A DNA stretch of 64,000 nt from Rutstroemia sp. NJR-2017a BVV2 (lineage: Eukaryota; Ascomycota; Leotiomycetes; Helotiales; Rutstroemiaceae), in assembly GCA_002946415.1 (NCBI GenBank), contig NJPS01000010.1, positions 1,054,001 through 1,118,000 of the forward strand, written 5' to 3'. A program made the translations under genes and the position numbers. The notes beneath the pieces were generated by a model. That model made no database searches. It saw only the letters and a list, made by a program, of their open reading frames with translations, and was not told where the DNA came from. Shown one piece after another: positions 22,435-33,815 of the stretch; position 1 is the stretch's first letter, and each line of letters opens with the position of its first letter.

Positions 22435-24514
22435 ATGCCCAACGACAACTTGGAAGTTCCTAAGGATGGAATGTTAGCCCCAGTCAATATTCCTAAAGTT
22501 GTCCCCGCTACCGAAGAATCGAAAGATGAACCGCCCATACCACTGACAGCCAGCAAACTCCTTGCAGAGCGAATACCTGATCTGTTGACGACAGGCAAGT
22601 CAACAAAAAGCAGCACCCTCCACAAAAACGTCAAATACGTAGGACCACTTGTTCATTGGAAGAACTTCGAAAAGGAGGTGACCGATCACTATATAGCAGC
22701 GTTTCCCAAAGATAAAAAAGAGCGCGTTCTGGATTGGAAGCCCGCGGACAATGAGGACGTAGGGAGGGAGAAGAAATTAAAAAATCACTGTTACAATGAA
22801 GAGATTATAGTCGGCGACGAGCACTCTCTACAAGCTAGATTTACAGATCAGGCCTTGCATCAAGTCACATGTGTGGCACAGGACTTCAATCTTAACATGC
22901 GATATGGTGATTCCAAGACGGCCGACTGCGAGAAAGCGGCGGCTTTGCCCGGGGGCAAAGAAAGAGAAAGACTCCCAGACTTTGCTGGTAGTAAGCTTGG
23001 GTGGAAAATAAACGAAGACACTGGGAAAAACGATCTAATAGTTCGTCCACGTGTTTTGGGGGAGGGCAAAGTGTTTTGGACCCATGATTTAGCGATCTGG
23101 GCAGACGTAACACGAGAGCCAGAGGGTCCGAAAAGTAAACTCCGCGAACTTCTAGGCAAGATGAACCCCCCCGATTGTAATTTTCCGATTCTAATGGATT
23201 AATTTAGGCCAAATTGCCGAATACATGAGGCTAAACAGAATGAAATATGGTTTTGTCACCGTCTACAAAGAAACTGTATTCCTGAAGCAAGTTAAGGAAG
23301 AAAATGTAGAAGGCGTGGACCCAAAAGACCTAAAGAAGAAGAAGAAAGCCTATGTCTTGTACTACTCGAATCCTATCCATCATAAGACTAAATGGGAGGG
23401 GGTACCTATTCTCCCCCGAGGTGCAAGCTATGAGGGCCGTGTGTCGGTCAGACAATGCATGTGGTTCGTATCAGACAAAGGCTTCGGGCTCGAAAACTCT
23501 GGTGCGCCAATGGATGCAGAAGATGAAAATAATCTGTGGATCGAGGTGAAACCCCCAAAGCCAAAGAAAAATACCGGGTCCAAGTAAGTTTTGTTCTTGT
23601 ATTTGCGCATCTGTTTCACAAATGCAAGGCTATCCTTTAATCGGAGTGTTTGAAGGGTGGTTTGGATTCAAGAAGCGAAAACACTATGATTATATACTTA
23701 CTGACTCTTTTCTCCTCATAACAGGGGTGCGACCGATGCGGGACCATCAAATGCGGGACCATCAAATGCGGGACCATCAAATGCGGGACCATCAAATGCG
23801 GGACCCAGCGGCGAGCCAACTGATGCTAAGGACGCGGCACCTGGACATGATCGAGGTCGCTCAGCAAGCCGGGGTCCTCAAGATCGTCAAGGTCGCCCAC
23901 AAAGCCGGGATCAGTCAGTAAACCGGCGTCCTACAGATCATCAAGGTCACTCGAAAAGCCAGGATCGGTCAGCAAGCCGGGGTCATGAAGATCGTACAGG
24001 TCGCCCAGCAAGCCAGGAACACTCAGTACACCGGGGTCCTGAAGATCGTCACGGTCGCCCAGGAAGCCGGGATCAGTCAGTAACCCGGGATCAGCCAGTA
24101 ACCCGGGGTCATACAGAGCCTAAAGGTCTCGAGCGTCGAGATCACCCAGCAAGCCGGCGTTCTACAGATTCTACAAATCGAGATAGTCAAGATGTCCCAC
24201 CGAACAGAAATCCTCAAGATAGCCGAAATCGTCAAGCAGGCCGAGGTCGAGATAGCCGAGATCAAGGGGATGGAAAGCCAAACGACAAGGCGATTAATAC
24301 CATAACAGACGGCAAGAAACCATCCACCAGTTCCAACTTGAAGTTAAAAAGCGCAGAGACTCTTCATGCTCAGATATCAAGTGATGGCAAATACTGGATT
24401 GTCCCAGCCCTGAAGAGACAATTCCAATGTTCTAAAGTTGAGGTGGTGGAAGGCAAGAAGGGTGGTAAAGGAAGTTACTTCAAGGACGGCAATACCAAAA
24501 TTTATGTCAACTGA
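22435..24514 (+). CDS. Orphan protein with coding minisatellites
   Basis: Three exons, 22435-23134, 23208-23583 and 23725-24514, encode 621 aa. Intron 1 is 73 nt (GTAAAC to TTTAG). A later donor would leave only 31 nt and was rejected. Residues 1-235 form a globular region with a FWTHDLAIWADVTREPEGPK segment. The second exon begins SQIAEYMRLNRMKYGFVTVY, which recalls a module of fungal orphan proteins I cannot name securely. The third exon starts with AGPSN pentapeptides, then about four 18-residue units rich in Arg, Ser, Asp, Gln and Gly (pattern DQSV.RGPEDR.GRP.SR). The last 90 residues are Lys-rich and end with a compact YWIVPALKRQF domain. The long in-frame reading through the repeats supports a real gene. 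No signal peptide. Function unknown. Confidence 0.72.
23735..23806 (+). repeat. 15-bp coding tandem repeat
   Basis: Nearly perfect copies of gcgggaccatcaaat, four complete plus partial flanks, encode (AGPSN)n. Near-identity of the copies suggests recent expansion. Confidence 0.9.
23855..24105 (+). repeat. 54-bp coding minisatellite
   Basis: About four diverged 54-bp units encode 18-residue Arg/Ser/Asp/Gln-rich repeats. Blocks such as agatcgtc..ggtcgcccag and agccgggatcagtcagta recur at 54-bp spacing. Confidence 0.8.
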
Positions 24515-25487
24515 TAGTGCTGTGTTCACAAGAAGGAGTTGGGGCGAAAGGGGGAGTTAAATTTGACTGGGATGTGGACTTATTTGTATATTCCTTGCGT
24601 TTGAGTTTTCAGTTATTTGTATCAGGGGTTCCTTGCATTTGGGTTTTCCAGGAGGCGTTTGCGTTTGAGTATCATAGAAAGCGGTGAAAGAAATATAGAA
24701 GGTGTTGGAGAAATGCAGACACTTTATTTTGGGAGAATCTTTCTTTCTCAACTCATCACATACTTTTGTGACTGTGAGTCCACTTACCTCCCACGATTGC
24801 ACTCAATAAGGGTGCACTATGTGGGATCTTGTAAGTTTTGACTGTGGTTCTATTATGGGCATAAGGCCCTTATTATAGTCAATGACTTCGGGATTCATCC
24901 GAAGTCATATACGTACATGGTCCCCGAGGGGTGCTGATTGGATCAACAGTAACTGCACACTTAAACTCGCAGATTGTCCCTTTCACTTTGGAACACTGAA
25001 TATTTGATATAGCATATTATGACTTGAATAGATAAGGCGATTAGGGGATAGTTGTTGTCTGGCGAATATCCTAGAGGATCGGACTCATCGGAGACACTTT
25101 TATAACTTCATTGTCCAGCTATCTTTGAGATGTAGTCGTCGGCTTTTCATGTACTCTCCAGGGCAGAAATAACAGGGCTATCTACGATAATGTGTTGAAG
25201 ACGTCGTAATGTTTTCATTGCCCATGTCCAAATGTCATTTGCGTGGTGTGTCGTCGGTCTTCACGTGTACCTGCACCGGGGTGTGGGCACTGTGGGGTAA
25301 CGCTAGGACACGGGTGGGAGAGCGGCCCGAGATACATAATCGGCGATAAGTAAAGGAACCGACCCTCGCACGGAAAAGCTTGTTCCATAATTATCCATTA
25401 TTATCCCAGTACTATCGCCGAACATTCAACCACGTCCACGTCCACGTCCACGTCCACGTCCACGTCCACGCCCAATCTCGATCTGCA
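24515..25487. other. Intergenic region and F-box-like gene leader
   Basis: About 1 kb without a supported gene. The right end carries a hexamer repeat in the leader of the next gene. Confidence 0.55.
25430..25470 (+). repeat. TCCACG hexamer repeat in a 5' leader
   Basis: About 6.8 tandem copies of tccacg lie 18 bp before the F-box-like gene's start codon. The frame is open through the repeat and would read (His-Val)n, but there is no upstream ATG in that frame. Confidence 0.9.
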
Positions 25488-26381
25488 ATGCCAGAGGACC
25501 ATGCCGTTGGGTTTCTGTCGCTCCCCCGCGAACTTCGCGATCAAATCTACTTTTATCTCTTTCCCCCAAATCTGCTCGTAGTTCCTTTCCCAAGGCGCAA
25601 CTTCGACGCCCGGACCGAGGCCATACATTTCGACCTCTATCTATATGACGAGACAGCCAATGCCATTAATCCGACTCTATACAAACCCCACCGACGGGTC
25701 GATGATCACTCTACTTACATCAGCCTCTCCATCCTCCGGGTAAATCGATTGACGCACCGCGAGACGAAAGCCCTATTCTGGTCTCGAGCTACTTTCGCCT
25801 TCCGCGAGCAGCAAGATGTCATCGATACGCTCAAGGGCATGAACCAGATTGCAAGTCGTATGATCCAGCGTGTTACTCTCGACGTGTCGCTGGCGAAAAT
25901 GCGGGGGAAGCCGTTCGCAAAAGCAATCAACATGCTTGCGTCGCGCGCGCGACTAGGGGAGTTGAAGTCTATTATGCTAACCATTACGCCCATGGATTTT
26001 GGCGATATAATCCGACGTCGAGAAGATATACATATGTTCCATTTGACCGACCGGTGGAGGAACTATGGCTACGACGAGCTGCTGTGTTTCCTGCGGGAGG
26101 TGTCATATAATCAGAATTGGCAGTGTGAGAGAAGTATCCAAGTTACGGGAGTCAGTGATTGGGAGGACATAAAGCAGAAGTCGAAACGATTAGGAAAGGC
26201 GTTGAAATATATGTGGATGAGGTGGGCAGCCCAGGAGATGCATTGTTCGTGGGGTGGGAAGTTCTTTTTGGGGGACCGCTTGATTTGGGAGAATTATGAG
26301 CCTATTGAGCCACCTGAACATCAGGGTCGACCACCGCCCCCGCCGCCCATCTGTGTCCCGGCTCCACCGAAGTCATGTTGA
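25488..26381 (+). CDS. F-box-like/2EXR-type fungal protein
   Basis: A single exon encodes 297 aa from the first in-frame ATG. The N-terminus GFLSLPRELRDQIYFYLF is the short Leu/Pro-rich helix pattern (LPxELRxxIY) common to a large fungal family of F-box-like or 2EXR-type proteins. It is followed by a SILRVNRLTHRETKALFWSR segment, also characteristic (the xxVNRxxxxEAxxxFW pattern). The remainder is alpha/beta with no recognised motif and ends in a Pro-rich tail. Members are assumed to bind other proteins, perhaps as ubiquitin-ligase adaptors, but very few have known roles. The leader contains a hexamer repeat. Confidence 0.8.
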   Translation: MPEDHAVGFLSLPRELRDQIYFYLFPPNLLVVPFPRRNFDARTEAIHFDLYLYDETANAINPTLYKPHRRVDDHSTYISLSILRVNRLTHRETKALFWSRATFAFREQQDVIDTLKGMNQIASRMIQRVTLDVSLAKMRGKPFAKAINMLASRARLGELKSIMLTITPMDFGDIIRRREDIHMFHLTDRWRNYGYDELLCFLREVSYNQNWQCERSIQVTGVSDWEDIKQKSKRLGKALKYMWMRWAAQEMHCSWGGKFFLGDRLIWENYEPIEPPEHQGRPPPPPPICVPAPPKSC

Positions 26382-26621
26382 TTATAGGATTATGACTCGG
26401 CTTGCAATTACTCCAGCGATGGAGGAGTGAGGGGCTGTTATCGTCGAGTTACTCATCGCGTACAACTACTGTATGCCCTCTTCTACAGGTATTTCTCTCA
26501 CGAATTTGATAAAAACAATAGACTTTTCTATACTATAAACTTCATAATTCTAAATACGGTTTAAATCTATTCCACATGGCCTATCTATCTATATCTTTGA
26601 GTGTTGTAACCAGAAAGCAAA

Positions 26622-28119
26622 TTAGGAACTTCTTTGATGCACCAGCCTTCCCTTTACCCATACTCTGAGCGTGTTCCTATCGTCACCATTGAAGAGCCAC
26701 TTGGCTACTCTCTCCTCCCAATTCTCCCATCCGAATATATCCACTGGACCAGTCTGTCCGCTTGCCACTTGCTCCTCATCTGACACAGAGCCCAAACCGA
26801 CCAACTGCGCATCCCACTCCATCCCCTCCTCAAATCCACCAACCTTATCTTCCAGTCCCACCACTTTCGCACCCCCCTTCGTCGCCAAATACAGCACTTC
26901 CTCTACACTCAACTGATCCCTCCCCTCACCCTCTTCCCCAGCAGCCACACACCTACTAACCATACTAGCCTGTCTTGCCGCCTCCAGCACACTCGCGCTA
27001 TACCCACCACTTACATCCGTCCCCAGCCCCACCGTCAACCCCTTATCCATCAACCTCCTCACCTTCGCCATCCCCGACGTCAAAGCCGAGTTACTCACCG
27101 GACAATGGCTAATCTTCCCATCTCTCTCTTTGATCAGCTGGATCTCTTTCTCCTCCAAATGCACCGCATGCGCCAGAATCGTCTTCGATGTCAATAACCC
27201 ATGATCATCATACACACTCGCATAATCCCTACACGCAGGAAACAAATCCTTCACCCACGCGATCTCATTCTTGTTCTCCGAGATATGTGTCTGGATAGGC
27301 AGACCCGTCTCCTTATGCAATTTCCCCAGCGCCGTCATCAGCTCCGACGAGCAACTTGGCGCGAAGCGGGGCGTGATGATCGGACTGATGAGTTCGCGGG
27401 CCGGATCGATCTTGTGGATGTGGTCAATGCACTGCTGCGTGCATTTGAGTGATTCCTCGGCGCTTTCGTCGCGGTAGTAGTCGGGCGACGAGGAATCCAT
27501 GCAGCAGCGGCCGACGAAAGCGCGTTGTCCGTATTGGAGACAGAGATCCGCGAGGAGGTTGGTGGAGGGCACGGATATGGTGGCGTAGTAGGCGGCGGTG
27601 GTGGTCCCGTGGGAGAGAGTACGTTGGATGCAGCGAGTATAGACCAGGGACGCTTTAGACGCGCTGGAAAGGCTGCTTTCCATTGGGAAGGTGTAGGTGT
27701 TTAGCCAGTCCAGGAGGGTAGATTTCCCGAACAGCCCGGCGTTGGGGTACTGCGAGGCATGGATATGAGTATCTGTAATCTCGTCAGTCACTGTTCATAC
27801 TGAAAAACTATAACATTACAAAGATCCTTCCGAAACTCCAGAAATCCATACCTATAAAACCCGGGAAGTAAAATTGGCCCTCTGTCGCCTCTAGAACCGC
27901 GACGTCACCTGTTTTCCAACCAAATTCTGGCAGCACATTGTTTTCTGCATCTTCTCGAGAACAATCTTTGGCAATTTTTACAATAATACCATTCTCATCC
28001 ACGAGAACAGCTGCGTTATACAAGATTTCTAGCTTATCGAGGCTCTTACAATGGATGAAGGTTCCCAAAAAGAGATGTCGAGATTTTGAGCTAGCTTTGA
28101 CCTGAGACAGGGTGGTCAT
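26622..28119 (-). CDS. GUD1: Guanine deaminase
   Basis: Two minus-strand exons, 28119-27852 and 27772-26622, encode 472 aa. The first in-frame ATG is 28119; upstream frame continues only from TTG. The intron joins PGFI to DTHIHA in phase 1, restoring the zinc-binding His-x-His of the amidohydrolase fold (H92, H94). Further signatures are THGTTTAAYYAT-like SHGTTTAAYYATIS, QTHISEN (metal His), ILAHAVHL (metal His), SHCPVSNSAL and GLGTDVSGGYS (metal Asp). The enzyme hydrolyses guanine to xanthine and ammonia in the cytosol, feeding purine catabolism. The length is typical of fungal guanine deaminases. The C-terminus is slightly extended with a Trp/Asp-rich stretch. Confidence 0.95.
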
Positions 28120-28542
28120 GATGTACAATTGTGGCTGGGGAGATAGCAAAGGCTCCAACAATCGTATCAAGTACAACAGCGATACTCTAGAAATGTAAAT
28201 CAGATGTTAAGAGCTTTCCTGCAGAAGAGAAATGGGGAAAGTCAATTAGAAATAACAAATTGAAAGTTTGTTCGTTTCACAAAGAGCAATCTTGTAGCTA
28301 CGGCCAACTCCGACGGGCGGGAAGCGGCTTAAAGCTCGGTCATTCGGTTCGCGGCGTTTGTGCTCAGCCCCTATAATGTGATTCTACAGTGAATCACCCG
28401 CTAAATCTAGAAAACTGTGGGGGTTCTGTACATCCGAAATACAGCAAGAGGTCATTTGGCAAATGCTTGGACGTGTCTTCATAATCTACCCCAAACTCCC
28501 CATAAAGCCCCAACTCTATCGCTCATAAATACAATACTAGTA
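28120..28542. other. Spacer between guanine deaminase promoter and NTE1 3' end
   Basis: These 423 bp hold the guanine deaminase promoter and the NTE1 3' flank. No other feature was seen. Confidence 0.55.
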
Positions 28543-31500
28543 CTATATACTTGCTCGTCGTGGAGCCATGGTTCTGCGCAAAGCCTTTTTCTCCTCTGTC
28601 TCATCACCCAATGGAAGGATGCCTTGATCTCTCATTTTTGCTAGATACTCCTGTCCAAATTTGTACCCTACTTGATAAATCTCATCGAATTTGCCAAAAT
28701 CAAGAGTCCCATACTCATCTATCGGTGGTCTCATGTAAAGACATCCCGGCGTTGTCTTAGCTCGTTCGAGCGCGTCTACACTGGACACATACGCCAAACG
28801 TGCTTGAATTTCGGCCAGCGTAGGGGGATTTGGGTGGGGTGAGAATGGGTTCCACCGATTCGCAAAGGCCCAAAATCCGGAGAGTGAGTCGCCAAAGTTC
28901 TGTGGTGTGTTGTCGTCAAGACTTCCTACATCAATGGCAAATATAACGTCTGCTCCTAGAGATTTCATATGGGCGACAGTGAGATTATCAACGTAGCCTC
29001 CATCCAAGAGCATACTGCCTTCATCACAAAGTGGCGGAAGAAGTCCCGCAAGAGACATTGATGCTCTCACGTACCGCCATGCATAACCGCTAGTGTGGAT
29101 TTCTGACCGACTTTTACTAATATTCGTAGTATTGCAGTAAAACTCCAACCAAAAATCTTCGATTTGGGTATTGCCAAAAGTTTTGAAAATACCACGATTG
29201 AATTCATGGCCTGTGGTGTAAGATGCAGAAGGATAGGTCAGGTCTAGGGCGAAACGCCACATGCTAGCCATACGCCCTGCGAACTTCTTCGCGCGTCCAT
29301 ACATTGGAACGACGTCTGCATCACGGGCATACAACGCGCCAATAAATGAACCGATCGACGTTCCACCAATGATATCAATCGGAATACCCGATTCTTCCAT
29401 TGCTCTGATAATGCCAACTTGTGATATGCCTCGAGCACCACCGCCACCTAAAACGAGACCAATCGACTTTCCACAAAGGCGTCTTGCGATCCGGTGGAAG
29501 TCGCCCTTAAAAGGTGTTTCTGCAGAGTAAAGAGGTGTTTGTCTCACACGGCGAGAAGTGTATTTCTGAATCTCGGCCTGAATGACTTGAACCCGCTGCT
29601 TCAATGCGGTTCCGAATTTTCTTGTCTGTGGATGAACTGGAACAGCACTAGTTCGGAAATCCATTTGCACATGATGATGGCCACCATTTATCCATACTCG
29701 ATTCCTCAACCAAGCTCGCGTAACACCTGGTGCAGCAAAGCGATCGCTGTGCAACAATACCAGTTCCTTCCTCGCGGTGGTCTTCATTCCCAGTAGAAAC
29801 CGTTCATACTCTCCAATTGCAGGTGAACCCTCAGCTAAACCGACCAGAAGAATACAATCAGCCTGGCTGATACAGGTCTGAGTCCATGGAGAATTGACGT
29901 TTGTATCTATGGATGGCATTAGCAATAGCTTTAGACGATGAAGAGAGTAAGCAGTAAGAAATATAATCGCAATCAGGAAAACATTAGTGTCGCATGTTTT
30001 CGTCGTCATTGAAAATAGTAACTCGAGGGCAAAGATTGTTCATCATTTGTAAGACAGAATCATGAGATAAATTGTAGCTTACCTGCGACGTACAGCACCA
30101 AGCCATATTTCTCCTCGAGATCGGCAAGGTATTGCGAGAGTTTGAGTTTTCCCATGCGGCTAAATGCATGTCTACCAAGATGATTCAAGATCGCAGCCTG
30201 ATTGAGGGACGTAACACCATTAGTTGCTCCAATCTGGGTAAGAGCATTCATCAAACGACTGCCAAACTCGACAACGGGTACACCAGCTGTCACCGGCAGA
30301 ATTGCTACAGTTCGAAGATTGACGGTAGAAGATACCTTGTCGTTAGTAGCACCTGTGACTTTCTCCTTCCCTTGAACGAATACTGGATCTTCGACTAAAG
30401 CTCGCATCCGCGATGCAATGATCTTCGAGATCTTGATTGTGATACCAGGATGCTCCTGGGCGAGACTATTGAACAAGGTCTTTGGAAATTTAGCCAGTTC
30501 AGTGTCTCTAATAGCATGAAGCGTAGCCGGTCGCGCAGACTCCGTCATAACCTCAAGCTCCCCAACACTCTCCCCCTGACCATACTCGCCGACAACTTTC
30601 ATACCAGCTTCGTCGTTGTTGACTACAAGTCGAAGACGCCCATTCAAAACTATGTATATGGCATCGCTATCATCGCCTTGATGATAAATGACTTGACCTG
30701 CATTAACCTGGGCCCATTCAAGCGCAAAGTCGATGTGAAGGATGAGTCGTGGGAGAAGGCTAGTCAGACGCTTTGCCATGGTCAAGAGTACGACGGGATA
30801 CTTCTCAACTATCCTTTCAAGCGATGTCCTGGGCAAGAATCCCACGTAAACATCTGTTTTCGCAACAACGTCTATAAATGAACGGTAAGAAGATATAGTT
30901 CCAATATAACCAGCGATGCCACCGGGTTTGATCAGCGCCAAGCTTTTCCTACCACCGGTTTTGCGCTTTTTATTCTCATTTCCTGCGGAACCAAAGACAG
31001 ATGCATGCGAGCGCGAGGACCCAGTCTTCGTTCTTGAGAGAGTGGGAAGAGTGTCATCGCCGTTTTGTTTGGCCGCAGATTGTCGGAATGATTGACCAAG
31101 AACCATAGAGTCAGAATTTTCGTCTACAGCAACGCTCACGTCAAGAAAGCCATCGATGACATAGTAGAGCCCAGGGTTTCTCTCTCCTTGTTCGACCAGC
31201 ACAGAGCCTTTTGGGAAGTAAACAATTTCTACTTCATCTTTGAGTTCTTGAGCAAGGCCTTGTGTGCTAGGATACCCGCCAGCGCTGATCCCACCTGAAG
31301 TCATGGATTCGTTATCGTCTACAGACCCTTCATATGGGTCAATAAATCCAAATGCATTCGTTGTAAAAATTGCCTTTTGCCGTCTTTGGTCATACGATAC
31401 GAGTCGAGGGGAAGCTTCAACTGAATCTGACATTCGAAGCGCTTGTTTAGTGTTCGTAAGACCAATGGCCTTAAATATGCATTCTAGAATGGATCCTCTG

Positions 31501-33341
31501 AACATGCCATCCTCATCGACTGACTCTTGACGATGAAGAGTGTTACGTGGATTTGCCGGACCATTAAACGGGTTAAAAGTCTTTTGTGATAGAGGGCTTT
31601 GCATGTCATGATGCCATACTTGAGGGCCCAACTCTTGCTTTAAACTTGAGGCTGGCTTCCGTCCGCCATATCTTGACATCTGGATGTTTGTGAGTAGATC
31701 TCCCGGACTCGGACTGACACCGGTGTCATTGATTGGGGTTTCAAAGACACTTTGAGACAAAGCTGGAGACCCTTTAGCCGAGGAAGCATGAATCGTGGCT
31801 TCTTTTCTAAGGCTATTGCTAGATCTTCGACGTCGGCCAGCAGCAGCATTGTGTAAAGCAATTCCTTTGCTACCTTCTTCGACGCCTGTCCTTTCTCTCT
31901 CACGATTGAATTTCTCCTTCAGGCGTTCAAGTGCATCTCCGCGCAGGAAGTTTGGTAGTTCATAAGTCGTGTATTTGTTCATGTGCTTTTCCGTACGCAA
32001 TACTTCGCTGGTCAGACCAAGGTACGAATGTCCTGTAGCGAGCGTAACTCTTTGAAGTCTTGTTAAAATGACCTGAACTATATGTGCTGTAGCCTTAGGA
32101 TAAACCCTGGTCAAGCGGCGAAATGCGCTGGCTGGTATGATGGCAATCGTAGTATCAACAGTAGCTCTTGCTACAATGTCGGGATGAACAGAATTTGTCT
32201 TTAGTCGTTTTGGCTTCGGGCGTCGAGAGCGTATCTCTGCAGCAGCATCTAGGGATAAAGGCGGTATTTGGGGCAACGTTCCGTTCGCAGTCGGGCTGGT
32301 AGCAGTGCTTGCACGCCGGTGTCTATCTTCTAAATGTCCATCATGGCTAGGAGCACCATATATCGGGCTAGTAGGAAGGGATGGTGGAGCATCATGGCTG
32401 TGACCGAACACGTGCGGACTATCATTGCGGTAGGGAGTACCGGAAGAACTAGCGTCAAAGGCATCATCACTAGAGTGTCTTAATTTGACATCTTCTGTGA
32501 ATAGTGATAATATGGAGAACAGGGACGACATGGGCGCACCATTCCTGACTTCAGTTAACAACTGATAGCCTTGATGTGCACCTCGTCGTGGATTATCGGG
32601 GCCGCTGTCGGAATCATCTCGTTCATAAGACATAGGATCAGAGTCCGATTCGTGGCTCTCCCGAGAAGATTTCACAAATATCTCCACAAGACCATCTACG
32701 ACCAAACAAAAGCCCTTCTCCTCCTCCAGGTTCAAGGTCTCGCCGGCTATGAGCTTTCTTGTTTGCATGGAACGGGTAAGTTCATGGAAGACAGGGCGCT
32801 CTAGGTAACCAAAGACTTTAATAGCACTTAAAAATTCATCCAAATAATTAGAGAATCCTGATTTCGACCCTTCTTCTTGTGTATCGGGATAGAGATCTAT
32901 CTGAGGTTCCTTTCTCTGAGGTTCTGGGGGCAGTCGTGAGTACATGTTGAGGAATCGATAACGAACGAACCAACTCATGGTTGACACGAAAGCTACTACG
33001 ATCAACATCCTACGCAATAGGTCAGTACTGATGTGCATAGGAGAATGAGGGCAATCATACAGAGTGGTAGCATTCATGGTAAATGTCAAACTTGTGGAGA
33101 ATAGAGTAAAAAGAAACGTTGGCATTGTAATCGTGGTAAAGGTAATTACCCAGTATAGAATTCCTGGAATCACCTTAATGAAGAATAAAGCCATCCTGCC
33201 GAATACTCCCAGCAGAGAACCAGGAGCTTCCAGATCAGTTTGGTTCGACATGCTGGTGGCCACGGCCACGGCCGAAGCTATCGTCGATTCCATGGAGCTC
33301 ATGGAGCTTTGGGCAAGGGAGGATATCGTCTGAGAGGACAT
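28543..33341 (-). CDS. NTE1: NTE1 lysophospholipase (patatin-like)
   Basis: Three minus-strand exons, 33341-33061, 33009-30083 and 29906-28543, encode 1523 aa, the normal NTE1 size. The first in-frame ATG is 33341; the longer reading starts at TTG. Intron 1 is 51 nt, divisible by three and without stops, so it is easily missed. Removing it restores a continuous hydrophobic segment (NATTLMLIVVAF). Order: N-terminal membrane segments (about 45-115), [13 protein letters not shown], cyclic-nucleotide-binding-like domains (about 180-300, 680-840 and 850-960), and a C-terminal patatin domain. The patatin domain has the oxyanion loop GGGGARG at about 1223-1229, the nucleophile GTSIG (Ser about 1253), and DGGYVDNL holding the catalytic Asp. 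NTE1 is an ER serine esterase that deacylates phosphatidylcholine and helps phospholipid homeostasis. It is divergent from SUI2. Confidence 0.95.
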
Positions 33342-33815
33342 GTTTGCGCCGAGAGTCAAATACTTTAGCAGAATCGGTGCTTATTGCCATTAACTCCCAT
33401 TTCGGATGTATAGCATTTCCATCTTCGATCCTAGCCAGTAGTTGTTGTTTTGGAAAAGCACATTACTGAAGTGGGAGGAAATAATTGATTTCTTGACTTC
33501 GGAATTCACAAGCTTCGACTGGAATCTGAAAGCACAAAGTCAGACACGCCAAAGCGAACGTCACGGCACGGCACCAATAAAAAATATTCCGACTTTTAGC
33601 GAGACCATCCCACCACCACCCCTCGCCATCCAGATTGTGACTCTTCAGAAAGACGTCTATCACGAACAAATTCTCAGACGCTATAAAGAAGGCTACAACG
33701 TGGTCGGTCCAACACCACTCTCCTGAAATCTGCGCCCGCACACGTAAAAAGCGTCGAAGCTCAACAGGAACACAGTTTTCACTTCCCGCGCACAGCAGCG
33801 CAAACAGCCGCAATC
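33342..33815. other. Shared divergent promoter NTE1/SUI2
   Basis: These 474 bp lie between two divergent start codons and must contain both promoters. No other element was recognised. Confidence 0.6.

Noticed and set aside
23177..23207. 31-nt intron in the repeat-bearing orphan gene
   Set aside because: It would keep the frame but is too short for spliceosomal introns; the 73-nt intron from 23135 also keeps frame and has a normal length.
25380..25487. His-Val repeat as N-terminus of the F-box-like protein
   Set aside because: The upstream frame begins at TTG with no ATG before 25488.
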